In this document: one piece after another, positions 17,050 through 26,850 of the stretch
Layout of the letters: each line of letters starts with the position of its first letter
Position numbering within the stretch: the stretch's first letter is position 1
NCBI GenBank assembly: GCA_025055795.1
Contig: JANWVV010000007.1
Span: 57,034-121,033, forward strand
Source of the DNA: Gemmataceae bacterium
GTDB lineage: Bacteria > Planctomycetota > Planctomycetia > Gemmatales > Gemmataceae
Length of the DNA: 64,000 nucleotides
Direction of reading: 5' to 3'
Notes under the pieces: generated by a model
Told to the model about the DNA's origin: nothing
The model's database searches: none
The model's input: the letters and a program-made list of their open reading frames with translations, nothing else
Position numbers and translations under genes: made by a program

Positions 17050-20016
17050 ATGCCGGTTGCGGGTGTCCGCGTCGCGTTCAGGGCCATTCGGCCGTCGTTG
17101 CTCTTGGTGACCATGGGCGGGCTGATGCTGGCCGGGGCCACGCCGCTTCTGACGCGGGCCCAGCACAGCCGGAGTATGCCGCCGTCGGGCCCCGGACGCC
17201 CAGCGATGCATCAGGTTAAGCTTAATGGTCATACCTTCACTTTGCCGGAGGGCTTTATCATCGAGCTAGCGGCCGACAGCCGGCTGGTCCCGCGTCCAAT
17301 CACAGCCGCCTTGGACGAGCGGGGGCGTCTGTACGTGGGCGACTCGAGTGGCTGCAACGAACCGGTGCAAGTGCAGCTCCAGAAAAAGCCCCACCGGATT
17401 GTGCGTCTGGAAGATAGCAATGGGGATGGAGTATTCGACCGGGCCACCGTTTTTGTCAAAAACGTCATGTTTCCGGAAGGGACGCTGTGGTACAACGGCT
17501 CCCTGTACGTGGCCGCTCCGCCGCATATCCTGAAATTCACCGATCTGGACGATGATGGCGTCGCCGACAAGGAAGAAATCTGGTTTGATGGCAAAACGCT
17601 GACCGGTTGCGCCAACGATTTGCACGGGCCATACCTGGGCCCGGACGGCTACTTCTACTGGTGCAAAGGGGCTTTTGCCCGCCAGGAATACACCTTGCCC
17701 AACGGCCGCAAGCTGGTGACGCGCGCCGCTCACATTTTCCGGGCCACTCCGGACGGCAAACAAATCGAACCGGTCATCACCGGGGGCATGGACAATCCGG
17801 TGGACGTGGTCTTTCTGCCCGATGGCGAAATGATCTTCAGCACCACGTTTTTCCAGCATCCGGGCAACGGCCAGCGGGATGGCTTGATCCACGCTGTCTA
17901 CGGGGGCGTTTACGGCAAGGACCACGATCCGATTTACGAGCATCCCTGGACCGCGCCGCAACTGATGCCCGTGCTGACCCACATGGGTCCGGCGGCCCCC
18001 TGTGGCCTGCATTGCTACACCAGTGACCAGTTCGGACCGGAGTACCGCTTCAACCTGTTCTGTTGCCAGTTCAACCTGCGCAAGGTCAGCCGCCACGTTT
18101 TAACCCGCCAGGGCTCTACCTACGTTTCCCAGGATTCGGACTTCCTGGTCTCGGACAATATCGATTTCCATCCTACCGATGTGCTGGAAGATCGGGACGG
18201 CTCACTGCTGGTGCTGGACACGGGGGGCTGGTACAAAATCTGTTGTCCTACTTCGCAATTCATGCGGCCGGAGGTAACCGGTGCGATCTACCGTATCCGC
18301 AAGCTGGGTGGTCATCAGCAGCAGAAAGCGGCGGGAATGAACCGGCCACCGCTGCCCCGTTTGCGTCAGATTGCCCTGCAGCGTGATGCTCGCGGGATGA
18401 AAGAGGCTATTGCTGCGTTGCGCAGCGGTGATCCATTCGAGCGTCGTTGGGCGGCGGAAGCCCTGGGACGCATCGGCCAGGCACAGGCAGTGCCCGCTTT
18501 GCTGGAAGCACTGGCCGACCCGAGCAACGATCGGGCGCTGGACCACGCCCTCACCTACGCGCTGCTGGAGATCGGCGATGCCGCGGCCGTAGCCAGCGGC
18601 TTGCGTCATGATTCGCCCCGTGTCCGGCGTGCTGTCCTGACGGTCCTGTCGTATTTGCCGGCCACGCGCGATGATCCGCAACCGGTGCTGGCCGCCCTCA
18701 ACGACGCCGATGCCCAGGTGCGAGCGACTGCCTGGTGGATTGCTGGCCGCCACCCCCAATGGGGAGACAAGCTGGCCGGCTATTTCCGTGCTCAGTTACG
18801 ACAACTGGAGCGGCTGGAGCCCAACCAGCGGCAAGAACTGGCCGAGCGACTGGGCCGGTTTGTTACGCAGCCGGTAATTCAGGAAGTCGTGGCCGAGGCG
18901 GCCCGACAGATGCCCACCGCGTCGCTGGCTCTCAACGTCATGGCCCATGCCGGCCTGAAGACACTGCCGCCGTCCTGGCAGGAGGCTCTATGCACTCTGG
19001 CCCCGCAGTTGACCACTGCGGCAGGATACGAAGCGGCCCTGGCCGTTTTCCGTCAGTTTGCTTTGACCACGGAGGAAGAGGCCCGCTGCTTTGTACGGTT
19101 CCAGGCTGCGGTTCCGTCTGAGCGGCTGTGGTCCGGGGGCCAGCCCCCGCTCCAGTTGCGGTTGCTAGCTCTGGCGGCCCGCAGCCCCCGCTTGCCCCTG
19201 ACCGATACGGATTTCACCCTGCTGCTGCAATGTCTCCGTCAGCAACAGGAGAACGTTGCCCGCACCCTGGCCGCAGATGCTCTGGCACGCGGCACGCTGA
19301 CCGCTGCCCAGTTGCAACGTCTGGCAGCGGCCCTGCCCGACGTCCACCCCATGGATCTGCCTAAACTGCTCGATCTGTTTGCTCGTACCCCCCAGCCCGA
19401 GGCCTTACGGACCCTGCTGGAGGTGTTGCAGCAGCCTGCTTGTCGCCAGTTGGTCCGCCGGGAAATGCTCCAACCCATCTTCGACAAAGCCCCAACGCTG
19501 CAGGAAGCGGCCCAGCGTCTTTATACCTTGCTGGAACAGGACCGTGCCGCAGACAAGGCTCGGCTCGAACAACTCCTGGCGGAGTTACAGCGGCTGCCCG
19601 GCGATGTCCGTCGCGGCCAGCAGGTTTTCCACTCGGCCAAAGCGAACTGCCTGGCTTGTCACAAAGTCGGCTACGTCGGTGGCACCATCGGACCAGACCT
19701 GACCCGCATCGGCACTATCCGCAGCGAACGCGACCTGCTTGAAGCGATTGTGTTCCCTAGTGCCAGCTTCGTCCGCAGCTACGAACCCGTCCGGATTGTC
19801 ACCACCGACGAACGAGTCTTCAACGGTCTGATTGCCCGGGAAACGCCCGAGGAAATCATTCTAACAGTGGCCGCTGACAAACAGGAACGCTTGCCCCGCC
19901 GCGACATCGCCAGCATGACACCTGGTACTATCTCCCTGATGCCCGCCGGGCTGGATCAGCAGCTCACCCGTCAGGAACTGGCCGATCTGCTTGCTTTTCT
20001 CAAAGCCTGCCGCTAA
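17050..20016 (+). CDS. PVC-type membrane-bound dehydrogenase with HEAT repeats and cytochrome c tail
   Basis: From the ATG at 17050 (GGTGAGG upstream; an ATG at 17029 is also possible) the protein has about 988 residues with an N-terminal signal or anchor. Residues of about 55-420 form a beta-propeller of the TIGR02604 type (GRLYVGDSSG, VVFLPDGEMIFSTTFFQ, DSDFLVSDNIDFHPTDV). A helical HEAT-like section follows at about 440-840, and a C-terminal TIGR02603 heme domain has CLACH at 867-871 and TIGPDLTRIG. In this family the propeller is thought to oxidise a sugar or alcohol and pass electrons to the heme, but substrates are unproven. It is secreted or periplasmic. The short divergent gap with the CobW-type gene may hold a shared control region. 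Confidence 0.93.
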   Translation: MPVAGVRVAFRAIRPSLLLVTMGGLMLAGATPLLTRAQHSRSMPPSGPGRPAMHQVKLNGHTFTLPEGFIIELAADSRLVPRPITAALDERGRLYVGDSSGCNEPVQVQLQKKPHRIVRLEDSNGDGVFDRATVFVKNVMFPEGTLWYNGSLYVAAPPHILKFTDLDDDGVADKEEIWFDGKTLTGCANDLHGPYLGPDGYFYWCKGAFARQEYTLPNGRKLVTRAAHIFRATPDGKQIEPVITGGMDNPVDVVFLPDGEMIFSTTFFQHPGNGQRDGLIHAVYGGVYGKDHDPIYEHPWTAPQLMPVLTHMGPAAPCGLHCYTSDQFGPEYRFNLFCCQFNLRKVSRHVLTRQGSTYVSQDSDFLVSDNIDFHPTDVLEDRDGSLLVLDTGGWYKICCPTSQFMRPEVTGAIYRIRKLGGHQQQKAAGMNRPPLPRLRQIALQRDARGMKEAIAALRSGDPFERRWAAEALGRIGQAQAVPALLEALADPSNDRALDHALTYALLEIGDAAAVASGLRHDSPRVRRAVLTVLSYLPATRDDPQPVLAALNDADAQVRATAWWIAGRHPQWGDKLAGYFRAQLRQLERLEPNQRQELAERLGRFVTQPVIQEVVAEAARQMPTASLALNVMAHAGLKTLPPSWQEALCTLAPQLTTAAGYEAALAVFRQFALTTEEEARCFVRFQAAVPSERLWSGGQPPLQLRLLALAARSPRLPLTDTDFTLLLQCLRQQQENVARTLAADALARGTLTAAQLQRLAAALPDVHPMDLPKLLDLFARTPQPEALRTLLEVLQQPACRQLVRREMLQPIFDKAPTLQEAAQRLYTLLEQDRAADKARLEQLLAELQRLPGDVRRGQQVFHSAKANCLACHKVGYVGGTIGPDLTRIGTIRSERDLLEAIVFPSASFVRSYEPVRIVTTDERVFNGLIARETPEEIILTVAADKQERLPRRDIASMTPGTISLMPAGLDQQLTRQELADLLAFLKACR

Positions 20017-20229
20017 GGCAGGAGATTCCGCTCCTACCTCGGCGGTCCGCTATTTAGACTCCCGTTGTTGCTCCCCTGCTCCTGACGGAACACGGGGATC
20101 ATGCCATGTGGAAGGCCCATGAGAGGGGCGACCAGGAATACATTGCGGTAGAGACTCGACACTTCGCGGGCCAGGAAAGTTACGGAACGGCTCTCAGGCT
20201 AGCCGCTCGGTTAAGGTGCCGCACGGCTA

Positions 20230-21735
20230 TTACTTGGATGGGGCGGTGGCGGATGGACCGGCTTCGGGACTCGCCGGTGCCAGGTAATTGCGGTGCACTT
20301 CCCCGCTGGTCGGATCGATGCGGGCGGGCCGACCCAGATAGTTGTCGACAATCAGGTTGTCTTTGCCCCCTTGCACCACCAGACTCAACGAACGGGTGCC
20401 GGCACGATCGTCGCGGATCAGGCAGTCGCTCACCCGCGAGCTGGTCAGTCCTTTGGCTAACAAGCCGATGCCGTCGCAGTCCAGGATGGAAATTCCCTGA
20501 ATCTGACAGCGATGACATTGTTCCAGAGTAACCGCTGCCGGGGCAGACCGCGTGGCCGAGATCACAAACCCTTTGAAAATGCACTCGGAACAGCGGCGCA
20601 CGACAATAACGTTGCGGGTGTCGTCCCGTTCTTCACGCCAGTAGCGTGGATTGCGATCGAAATTGTTCTCACCCACCACGACGTAGGAACTGTCTTCAAT
20701 CAGCAGGTTGTGTTCGTAAGCGGTCCAGAAGGTGTTGCCGGTGATGACTGCTCCGCGTACCTGGTCGAGGTGGATATTGACCATGACGTCACTCAGGACG
20801 TTACCGGTGATGACGACGTGTCCTTCGCGGCGTTCGGCCGTTTTGGGGACTTCGCGTTCGCTGCGGCCACGGATGCGTATGTTGGCGGAGCCTGGGGCCT
20901 CGTGCCCATGTTGGATAGTGCATCCGGTAATGGCAATTTCGGCATTGGCCCCGCCCTCGATCAGAACGTTGGCGGTAGGCGGATGGTCTTTGCCCTGGTT
21001 ACTTTCGAGGTCGCAGCCGCATATTTGCAGATTGCGCAGTTCACCCCCCTGGCAGACGATACCGCCACCTTCGCAGTAACTGATGTGGCAGGCCGAGACG
21101 TTGATTTGGTGCAAGTTAACCTGGTCGAGAAAGATGCCCACTCCTGTGTTGTCGTAGACGTGCGAGTTGGCGATGATGACGTTGCGGTTGCGTTGCTGCA
21201 GGTGGATGCCATGGCGACACCGGCGGATCAGCACCTCAGTGATGGTCAGCTGCATAGTGCCGCTGGCGGCAATACCATCGGCCTGGGGGTGTGCACCGAC
21301 AATTTCCAATCCTTCGATGCGAGGCATCCGTTCCTGCTGCCAGACCGCCGGCGGCACGGTTTGCGGTTGGGCGGTGCCGCTGTGTGTACCCACCAGACGG
21401 ATGGCCGGTCCGGGGCCGCTCATCAGCAAGCGGGCCACGCCGCCTCCGTCAAGGCAAACGAAACCCGTCCGGCTCAAATCAATGACCAGAGGGCGACTGA
21501 GGCGATAGGTGCCCCGTGGGAGCACGACGTGCCCGACACCGCTGTCGATGGCTTTTTGCAAAGCGGCGGTATCGTCCTGCTGGCCGTCCCCCTTGGCACC
21601 GTAGTGCCGCACGTCGTGGGCCGGTCCGGCAGCGGGGGGTGGCTGGACCTGGTTATCCCGCCCGCTCCAGTGGGCATACCCCACGCCGACACCTGCCCCG
21701 ACTACCAATAAGCCTGCCACACGCCCCAGATTCAT
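20230..21735 (-). CDS. Secreted right-handed beta-helix (pectate-lyase-3-like) protein
   Basis: The ATG at 21735 follows GGAGG and starts a hydrophobic export segment (MNLGRVAGLLVVGAGVGVGY), giving about 501 residues. VRHYGAKGDGQQDDTAALQKAI is the typical start of the pectate lyase superfamily fold (PF12708), where a tail-spike- or polygalacturonase-like helix begins. Many rungs follow (ITGCTIQHG, VITGNVLSD, AVITGNTFW). Such proteins bind or cleave polysaccharides. No catalytic residues can be assigned from the sequence alone, so lyase or hydrolase activity is not claimed. An upstream in-frame ATG at 21756 is an alternative start. Confidence 0.85.
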   Translation of the reverse strand: MNLGRVAGLLVVGAGVGVGYAHWSGRDNQVQPPPAAGPAHDVRHYGAKGDGQQDDTAALQKAIDSGVGHVVLPRGTYRLSRPLVIDLSRTGFVCLDGGGVARLLMSGPGPAIRLVGTHSGTAQPQTVPPAVWQQERMPRIEGLEIVGAHPQADGIAASGTMQLTITEVLIRRCRHGIHLQQRNRNVIIANSHVYDNTGVGIFLDQVNLHQINVSACHISYCEGGGIVCQGGELRNLQICGCDLESNQGKDHPPTANVLIEGGANAEIAITGCTIQHGHEAPGSANIRIRGRSEREVPKTAERREGHVVITGNVLSDVMVNIHLDQVRGAVITGNTFWTAYEHNLLIEDSSYVVVGENNFDRNPRYWREERDDTRNVIVVRRCSECIFKGFVISATRSAPAAVTLEQCHRCQIQGISILDCDGIGLLAKGLTSSRVSDCLIRDDRAGTRSLSLVVQGGKDNLIVDNYLGRPARIDPTSGEVHRNYLAPASPEAGPSATAPSK

Positions 21736-21974
21736 GTGAGTAGCCTCCGTGTGCATAATGGCCCCGAGCTTTAATTCTCTAGGCTTGCGGTGATGCCTTT
21801 GCCGCCACCGGCTAGTCTTTCTGGCGCCAATCGAGTTGGTTGCCAGGGTGTGATGGCGATTGTACCTGTTGGGTGGGCCGATTCCTAACATGATTTTGAG
21901 GGGGTTTGGCCGCTACCACCCTGAGGCTTAGGGTACCGGCCTGTGGGAGGCACTTGCAGGAGAGGCCCAAGGCT

Positions 21975-23300
21975 ATGTCCATTTCGCCAGGCTTGCCGAA
22001 AACACCGTCTGCAGCGTCCGACGACCGTCAGGTGGTGGAAGTCGACGTCCGAACCGATGAAATGCTTTTGAACATGGGGCCCCAGCACCCCAGCACTCAT
22101 GGTGTCCTCCGGCTGGTCCTGCGTACCGATGGCGAAGTCGTGCAGGAAGTCACCCCCCACCTGGGTTACCTGCACCGCTGTGCCGAGAAAATCGGCGAGA
22201 ACGTTACCCCCATTCAGTTCATTCCCTACACCGATCGCATGGATTATCTGGCCGGCATGAACATGAATCTGGGCTACTCGCTGGCCATCGAAAAGCTCGC
22301 CGGTGTCCAGGTACCCGAAAAAGCCAACGTGATTCGGGTGATTGTATGTGAACTGAACCGCATTGCTTCCCATCTTGTGGGCATGGGGGCCTACGGCCTG
22401 GACCTGGGTTCTTTTTCCCCCTTCCTGTACGCTTTCCGCGAGCGAGAGCATATCCTCGACCTGTTTGAAGACGTTTGCGGTGCCCGCCTGACTTATAGTT
22501 ACATCACCATCGGCGGCGTCCATGACGATCTGCCCGCCGGTTGGACCGCACGCGTCCGTCACTTCCTTAATTATTTCCGCCCCCGCATCGAAGAGTACCA
22601 TGCCTTGCTGACGCATAATCACCTGTTTGTCAAGCGGACGGCCGGCATCGGGGTCCTGAGCAAGCAAAAGGCCCTGGCCTATGCCTGTACCGGTCCTGTC
22701 CTGCGTGCCTCGCTGGATCGGACACAAGGCGATCCACCATGGGATCTGCGCAAAATCGAACCGTATTGCGGTTATGAGCAGTATGATTTCGAGGTGCCGA
22801 TACCACCGTTTCCTGAAGCACCAGCGGGGGCGGTGATCGGCGACTGCTGGCATCGCTTCTACGTGCGTATGCTGGAGGTTGTGCAGAGTGTGCGGATCGT
22901 CGAACAAGCGGTGCAGCGGTACGACGCTCTCCAGGCCGAGGGCGAGCAGCAAAGAGAGGAATGGGAGCGTCGCCGGACCACTCTTCCCCCGGAGCAGGTG
23001 AAAGCCGAGGAGGGACGCTGGCTGGAGCTGCTACGCCGGAAGTACGCCCATCGGGTCGAACCGCCGCGGCACCTGCCCCCCGGCGAATGCTACGTCGAAA
23101 CCGAATGTCCCCGCGGCCAGATGGGCTTCTACGTAGTCGGTCGGCCGAGCAAGGAAAACGTTCCGCTCCGGGTGCGGGCTCGCTCCAGCAGCTTTTGCAA
23201 CCTCAGCGTCGTCCCGGAATTATGCCGCGGCTGCCTGATGGCTGATATTCCCGCCATCGTGGGTAGCATCGACATCGTCATGGGCGAAATCGACCGGTGA
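21975..23300 (+). CDS. nuoD: NADH-quinone oxidoreductase subunit D
   Basis: The 441-residue protein belongs to the NuoD/49-kDa family of respiratory complex I, forming part of the quinone site on the cytoplasmic side. Visible hallmarks are MGPQHPSTHGVLRL with the quinone-site His residues (38 and 42), YTDRMDYLAGMNMNLGY, ELNRIASHLVG, and the C-terminal CRGCLMADIPAIVGSIDIVMGEIDR. A charged segment at about 317-365 (EGEQQREEWERRRTTLPPE and onward) is longer than in common NuoD proteins just before the GECYVETECPRGQMGFYVV block. The ATG at 21975 has GGAGAGG upstream. No other nuo subunit is adjacent; nuoN lies about 9 kb away on the other strand, so complex I genes are dispersed. Confidence 0.95.
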   Translation: MSISPGLPKTPSAASDDRQVVEVDVRTDEMLLNMGPQHPSTHGVLRLVLRTDGEVVQEVTPHLGYLHRCAEKIGENVTPIQFIPYTDRMDYLAGMNMNLGYSLAIEKLAGVQVPEKANVIRVIVCELNRIASHLVGMGAYGLDLGSFSPFLYAFREREHILDLFEDVCGARLTYSYITIGGVHDDLPAGWTARVRHFLNYFRPRIEEYHALLTHNHLFVKRTAGIGVLSKQKALAYACTGPVLRASLDRTQGDPPWDLRKIEPYCGYEQYDFEVPIPPFPEAPAGAVIGDCWHRFYVRMLEVVQSVRIVEQAVQRYDALQAEGEQQREEWERRRTTLPPEQVKAEEGRWLELLRRKYAHRVEPPRHLPPGECYVETECPRGQMGFYVVGRPSKENVPLRVRARSSSFCNLSVVPELCRGCLMADIPAIVGSIDIVMGEIDR

Positions 23301-23465
23301 ATTGGGTTCACCAGCTCGGGCCCCGCCCGCTACCCCCTAAACGGCCCCTTTCTGAACCGTCTGTACGTCGGCAGCCTCACCATCAATCTTTATTTCTGCA
23401 CCTGTCCATATTCGGTACCGTCGGCCGGATCGAGGTCCGCCGAGGGGTAATCCGAGATGAAGGAC

Positions 23466-23500
23466 AAAAAAATATCCACTCCCCGGTGCGCGGAGAGTGG
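23466..23500 (-). terminator. Rho-independent terminator of the BI-1 gene
   Basis: On the minus strand a hairpin with outer stem CCACTC (23476-23481) and GAGTGG (23495-23500), an inner CCG/CGG stem and a 5-nt loop is followed by a run of seven U (23466-23472). It begins about 30 bp after the stop of the BI-1 gene. Confidence 0.8.
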
Positions 23501-23530
23501 CAGAGATCTACTTGTCGGCAGCGAAGCTAA

Positions 23531-24256
23531 TCAGTCTTCCCGGCTCACCATGAAGATGCGCAGGATGTAGTAGAACAGCATGGCAGCGGAGCCGAACAGG
23601 GCCATACTGGCGGCCACGTGCTCATGGGTGCCATAATGGTGGATGATGTTGGAGGTGTCGTAGATGATGTACCCGGCAAACAGGGCTACCATGGCAGCAT
23701 AAAACACCAACCCTAACGAGAAACCGAACAGCACAGCGGCCAGAATGACACCCAGAGCAACGAACGAGCCCACCCACAGGATCGGACCCAGGAAGGAAAA
23801 GTCGCGGCCGGAGGCAAACACGGCTACCGTCAGCCCCCCAAAGACAGCCAAGGTAACAATAGCGGCCTGCAGAGGTAACTGCGGGCTGCCCCCATATTTC
23901 GGGTTGCTGGCTAGAGTCAGGATCGGGACGAAAAGCAGGGTGTACAACAGGACGTACAGCGCCAACCCGGCATATTGCACGCCGATGTTGGATCGGGCGT
24001 AGGCCATCGAGTGAGCGACCCAAGTACCGGCCAGGAACACCACCATCAGAGCCAACCAGGCGAATTTGCTGCCAAACAGTTGCTGGAGCAGTTGTTCGGC
24101 CAGACCGCTCACCTGGAGCAGAGCCGACAAGGCCGCAAAGGCTGCCCCCGCGCCGGCCACATGCAGATAAGTCCGGCGGATAAAGGCCACCCGTTCACTC
24201 ACCGGTGCCGTGGCCGCCGTTTCGGTGTGATAACCGTCAACCAGATACTCGCTCAT
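23531..24256 (-). CDS. Bax inhibitor-1/YccA family membrane protein
   Basis: The ATG at 24256 follows GGGAGG and gives 241 residues with about seven hydrophobic helices, the layout of the Bax inhibitor-1 family of pH-sensitive calcium-leak channels and regulators. The family-typical C-terminal block is present: GFSLGLVFYAAMVALFAGYIIYDTSNIIHH, which holds the YDT motif with its conserved Asp. An extra cytoplasmic N-terminus of about 25 residues precedes the first helix. It lies 126 bp downstream of the DUF1571 gene on the same strand and ends at a strong terminator, so both may form one transcript. Its physiological role in planctomycetes is unknown. Confidence 0.93.
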   Translation of the reverse strand: MSEYLVDGYHTETAATAPVSERVAFIRRTYLHVAGAGAAFAALSALLQVSGLAEQLLQQLFGSKFAWLALMVVFLAGTWVAHSMAYARSNIGVQYAGLALYVLLYTLLFVPILTLASNPKYGGSPQLPLQAAIVTLAVFGGLTVAVFASGRDFSFLGPILWVGSFVALGVILAAVLFGFSLGLVFYAAMVALFAGYIIYDTSNIIHHYGTHEHVAASMALFGSAAMLFYYILRIFMVSRED

Positions 24257-24382
24257 CGCTGGTCCTCCCTTCGTTTCGGACAAGTGGGGGGGATTGCCCG
24301 AACGCTTCGAGTTTACCCCGTACAGGGATATTCGCTCCTGGGTTGCATGCATTATACCGGAATCGAGAAGAGGCAACATTAT

Positions 24383-25198
24383 TTACTCTGCAAAGTTTGT
24401 CTCGCTCAAGCCGACGTTGGTGCGTAATTCGGTGTAACTGTACATTTCCAGCAGGTCATCCCGGCGGGGTTGTGGCTGAGCCGTGGTATAAGCCTCGTAA
24501 CGCAGAGGCAGGCGGTTGTGCTTGTCGACATACACCACCATGCGGGCGGCATTGCGGAAGGCGTGCGGGCGACGCAGCAGGATGTCATAACGGATGGCCT
24601 CCCGTTCCGCATAGCGGTAGTCCGCAGTGTGTACCTCAACCGGATTGCGCAGGTTCCGTTCCCGTTCCAGGGCTGCAATCAGTCGCTGGAGCAGGGCGGC
24701 GATGGTCCACTCAGGTAAGGCGTAGCGGTGGGTGGCCAGGAATTGCGGATCGTCCACGGCCAGGGTCCGGAACCCTTTGATCCCCTCCGGGCCGGCAGGC
24801 CGGAGACGGATCCTATCCGGTCGGCTATGGGCCGAATAGGCCAGCTCCAGACCGGCCACTGCCTCCGGTTGCACAAACCGTACCCGGATGCCTAACGGTT
24901 GTACACGCACTTGCAGCAACGCTACCTCTTCTGATCCGAGGACCCCCTGGCGGCGTTCCTGACGGACGAACGTGCAGGTATAGTCTCGCAGCTGAGCGTG
25001 GGCCTGCAGCGCTTCCCTCAGCATCATCGTCAGGGCATCGGCGGGCTGCTCGCGGCTGATTGGACCTGTCCATCCGGCCGACGCTCCGGCGGGAGGGGCT
25101 GTCCCTGCCTTGGATACCAACGGCAGCGTGTTTTGTGCCAGGCTACCGCCCCCGGCTCCTGCCACTATCGCCACGGCTGTTGCCACCCAACAACGCAT
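24383..25198 (-). CDS. DUF1571 domain secreted protein
   Basis: The 271-residue protein starts at an ATG with AAGGAGGG at ideal spacing and has a signal peptide (cleavage near SLAQ at residues 18-21). The DUF1571 region covers about 60-265, with ALQAHAQLRDYTCTFVRQERRQG near its start, PLGIRVRFVQPEAVAGLE, and a C-terminal MVVYVDKHNRLPLRYEAYT strand pattern. DUF1571 is mainly planctomycete and is thought to have a LolA-like beta-sheet fold, so lipid or lipoprotein handling is possible but unproven. The BI-1 gene follows on the same strand. Confidence 0.88.
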   Translation of the reverse strand: MRCWVATAVAIVAGAGGGSLAQNTLPLVSKAGTAPPAGASAGWTGPISREQPADALTMMLREALQAHAQLRDYTCTFVRQERRQGVLGSEEVALLQVRVQPLGIRVRFVQPEAVAGLELAYSAHSRPDRIRLRPAGPEGIKGFRTLAVDDPQFLATHRYALPEWTIAALLQRLIAALERERNLRNPVEVHTADYRYAEREAIRYDILLRRPHAFRNAARMVVYVDKHNRLPLRYEAYTTAQPQPRRDDLLEMYSYTELRTNVGLSETNFAE

Positions 25199-25513
25199 TC
25201 CGGGCCCTCCTTGATCCCAACCACTCGGACAACTATGTCCTTATGTACTAGAAACGGACCCCCATATCCCTCCCCATACCATCCCCCCTCAATGGCGCGA
25301 AGGCGAAATTGCAGCCCTGGTACAATCCGCTTATTGCCCCCTGAGCAACCATGAACTATCCGCCGCTGGACCGCTCAGGATGCTACGCCGGTTGTTTCCG
25401 GAAGTCGGTGTCAGACGGTAAAATAGGGTCAATCGTTCGCGGTAGTTTATGCGTCGTTTCGCTGACAATTGCTGTATGATACGCAGGTTGGATTGATTAA
25501 TGGAGAGCGTCCA
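25199..25513. other. Divergent intergenic gap
   Basis: This 315-bp gap separates the divergent DUF1571 and M20 peptidase genes and should hold both promoters. No complete -35/-10 pair or hairpin stands out, and no gene was found. Confidence 0.4.
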
Positions 25514-26716
25514 GTGCCTACTGCGTTGCCACCGCTCCCCGAATTGCTGGCAGAGCTGGTACGTCGGCCGTCGGTCAATCCGATGGGTCGGACTGATCTT
25601 CCTGCCGAAATTCTTTATGAGCATCGGGTAACCGACTACGTAGCTAGCCTGCTTCAGGGCCTGGAATGCTCGATGTACCGGCAACCGGTGCAGACGGGGC
25701 GTGAAAACTTGTTGGCATGCTATGAGCCGCCCGGTCCGGTCCCCTGCCATTTGCTGTTCGAGGTGCATCAGGACACTGTACCCGTGGACGGCATGACGAT
25801 CGAGCCGTTTGCCGCCCACCGGCAGGGGAACCGTTTGTACGGCCGCGGGGCCTGTGACGTGAAGGCCGGCCTGGCAGTCATGATCACTGCATTTGTGCGG
25901 CTGGTGCGCGAGCGGCCGCGGGGCTCGGCCCGGGTAACTCTGGCCTGCACTGTGGACGAAGAACACAGCTTTCTCGGCGTGCAGGCCCTAGTCCGCCAAG
26001 GGTTTCCGCAGGGGCGGCCGCAGGCGGCCATCGTCGCCGAACCGACCCGCCTCAACATCGTCCATGCCCACAAGGGAGTAGTACGCTGGACTTTGGAAAC
26101 GTCTGGTCGTGCCTGCCATAGCTCCCGGCCAGAACAAGGGGTCAACGCCATTTACCGCATGGCACGGATCCTCCACGCCCTGGAGCAGTACGCCGAACAC
26201 TTGCGTCAGCTCCCGGCCGATCCACTGCTAGGACCGCGCACACTGGCCGTTGGCCGTATCCAGGGAGGGGTATCCCCGAATACGATCCCCGACGCTTGTC
26301 GCATCGACATTGATCGTCGCCTCCTGCCCGGCGAAACGGCCGCAACGGCCGAGGCCGAATTGCTTGATATGCTCCGGCAGGCTCCCGGCATCGACTTCCC
26401 TTTTACGCTCCGTTTAAGTCATGCTCCCTGTCCGCCTTTGTCGCCGCAAGGTTCTGCTCCACTGGTTCATCATTTCGGACGGGTCATCGACAGCGTCGTT
26501 GGCCAGCATACCGTCCAGGCAGTACCTTTCGGTACTGATGCTGCTACCCTGGCACTAGCCGGTATCCCGGCGATTGTGTTCGGCCCCGGTGACATCGCAC
26601 AGGCCCACACCCACGATGAATGGATCGACCTGGATCAGCTGGCACCAGCCGCTGAAATTCTCTACCGCTTTGCTGCTACGGCCGAGCCCCTCGACTCGCA
26701 GTTTGGCAGATCGTGA
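25514..26716 (+). CDS. M20 family metallopeptidase (ArgE/DapE-like deacylase)
   Basis: A GTG at 25514 lies 7 nt after GGAGAG and gives about 400 residues. The M20 metal and catalytic residues are in place: HQD (His85, Asp87), the bridging Asp115 in GRGACDVKAG, Glu149-Glu150 in VDEEHS, and a C-terminal AHTHDEW that supplies a metal-binding His. A dimerisation lid is at about 190-300. Members hydrolyse acylated amino acids or small peptides; which substrate is used here (acetylornithine, succinyl-diaminopimelate or other) cannot be decided. The following MBL-fold gene starts about 135 bp later on the same strand. Confidence 0.9.
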   Translation: MPTALPPLPELLAELVRRPSVNPMGRTDLPAEILYEHRVTDYVASLLQGLECSMYRQPVQTGRENLLACYEPPGPVPCHLLFEVHQDTVPVDGMTIEPFAAHRQGNRLYGRGACDVKAGLAVMITAFVRLVRERPRGSARVTLACTVDEEHSFLGVQALVRQGFPQGRPQAAIVAEPTRLNIVHAHKGVVRWTLETSGRACHSSRPEQGVNAIYRMARILHALEQYAEHLRQLPADPLLGPRTLAVGRIQGGVSPNTIPDACRIDIDRRLLPGETAATAEAELLDMLRQAPGIDFPFTLRLSHAPCPPLSPQGSAPLVHHFGRVIDSVVGQHTVQAVPFGTDAATLALAGIPAIVFGPGDIAQAHTHDEWIDLDQLAPAAEILYRFAATAEPLDSQFGRS

Positions 26717-26850
26717 GCATCGTTGGCCGGCTTTCCCCGTTGGTTCACGGGTTGCCGTTTTCTCCGAGTCTCCCCTTGGGCTGGTTGAAAGCCGTCCGTT
26801 GGTGGCTAACATCACTATGGCGGTCATGTCGTGCCCGGAGCGTGCCTACG

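Noticed and set aside
20512..21711. A 399-codon plus-strand open frame
   Set aside because: It is antisense to the beta-helix gene, which has a signal segment, a ribosome binding site and a family motif. The frame has no recognisable domain.
21885..22952. A 355-codon minus-strand open frame
   Set aside because: It lies opposite nuoD, whose family identity is certain.
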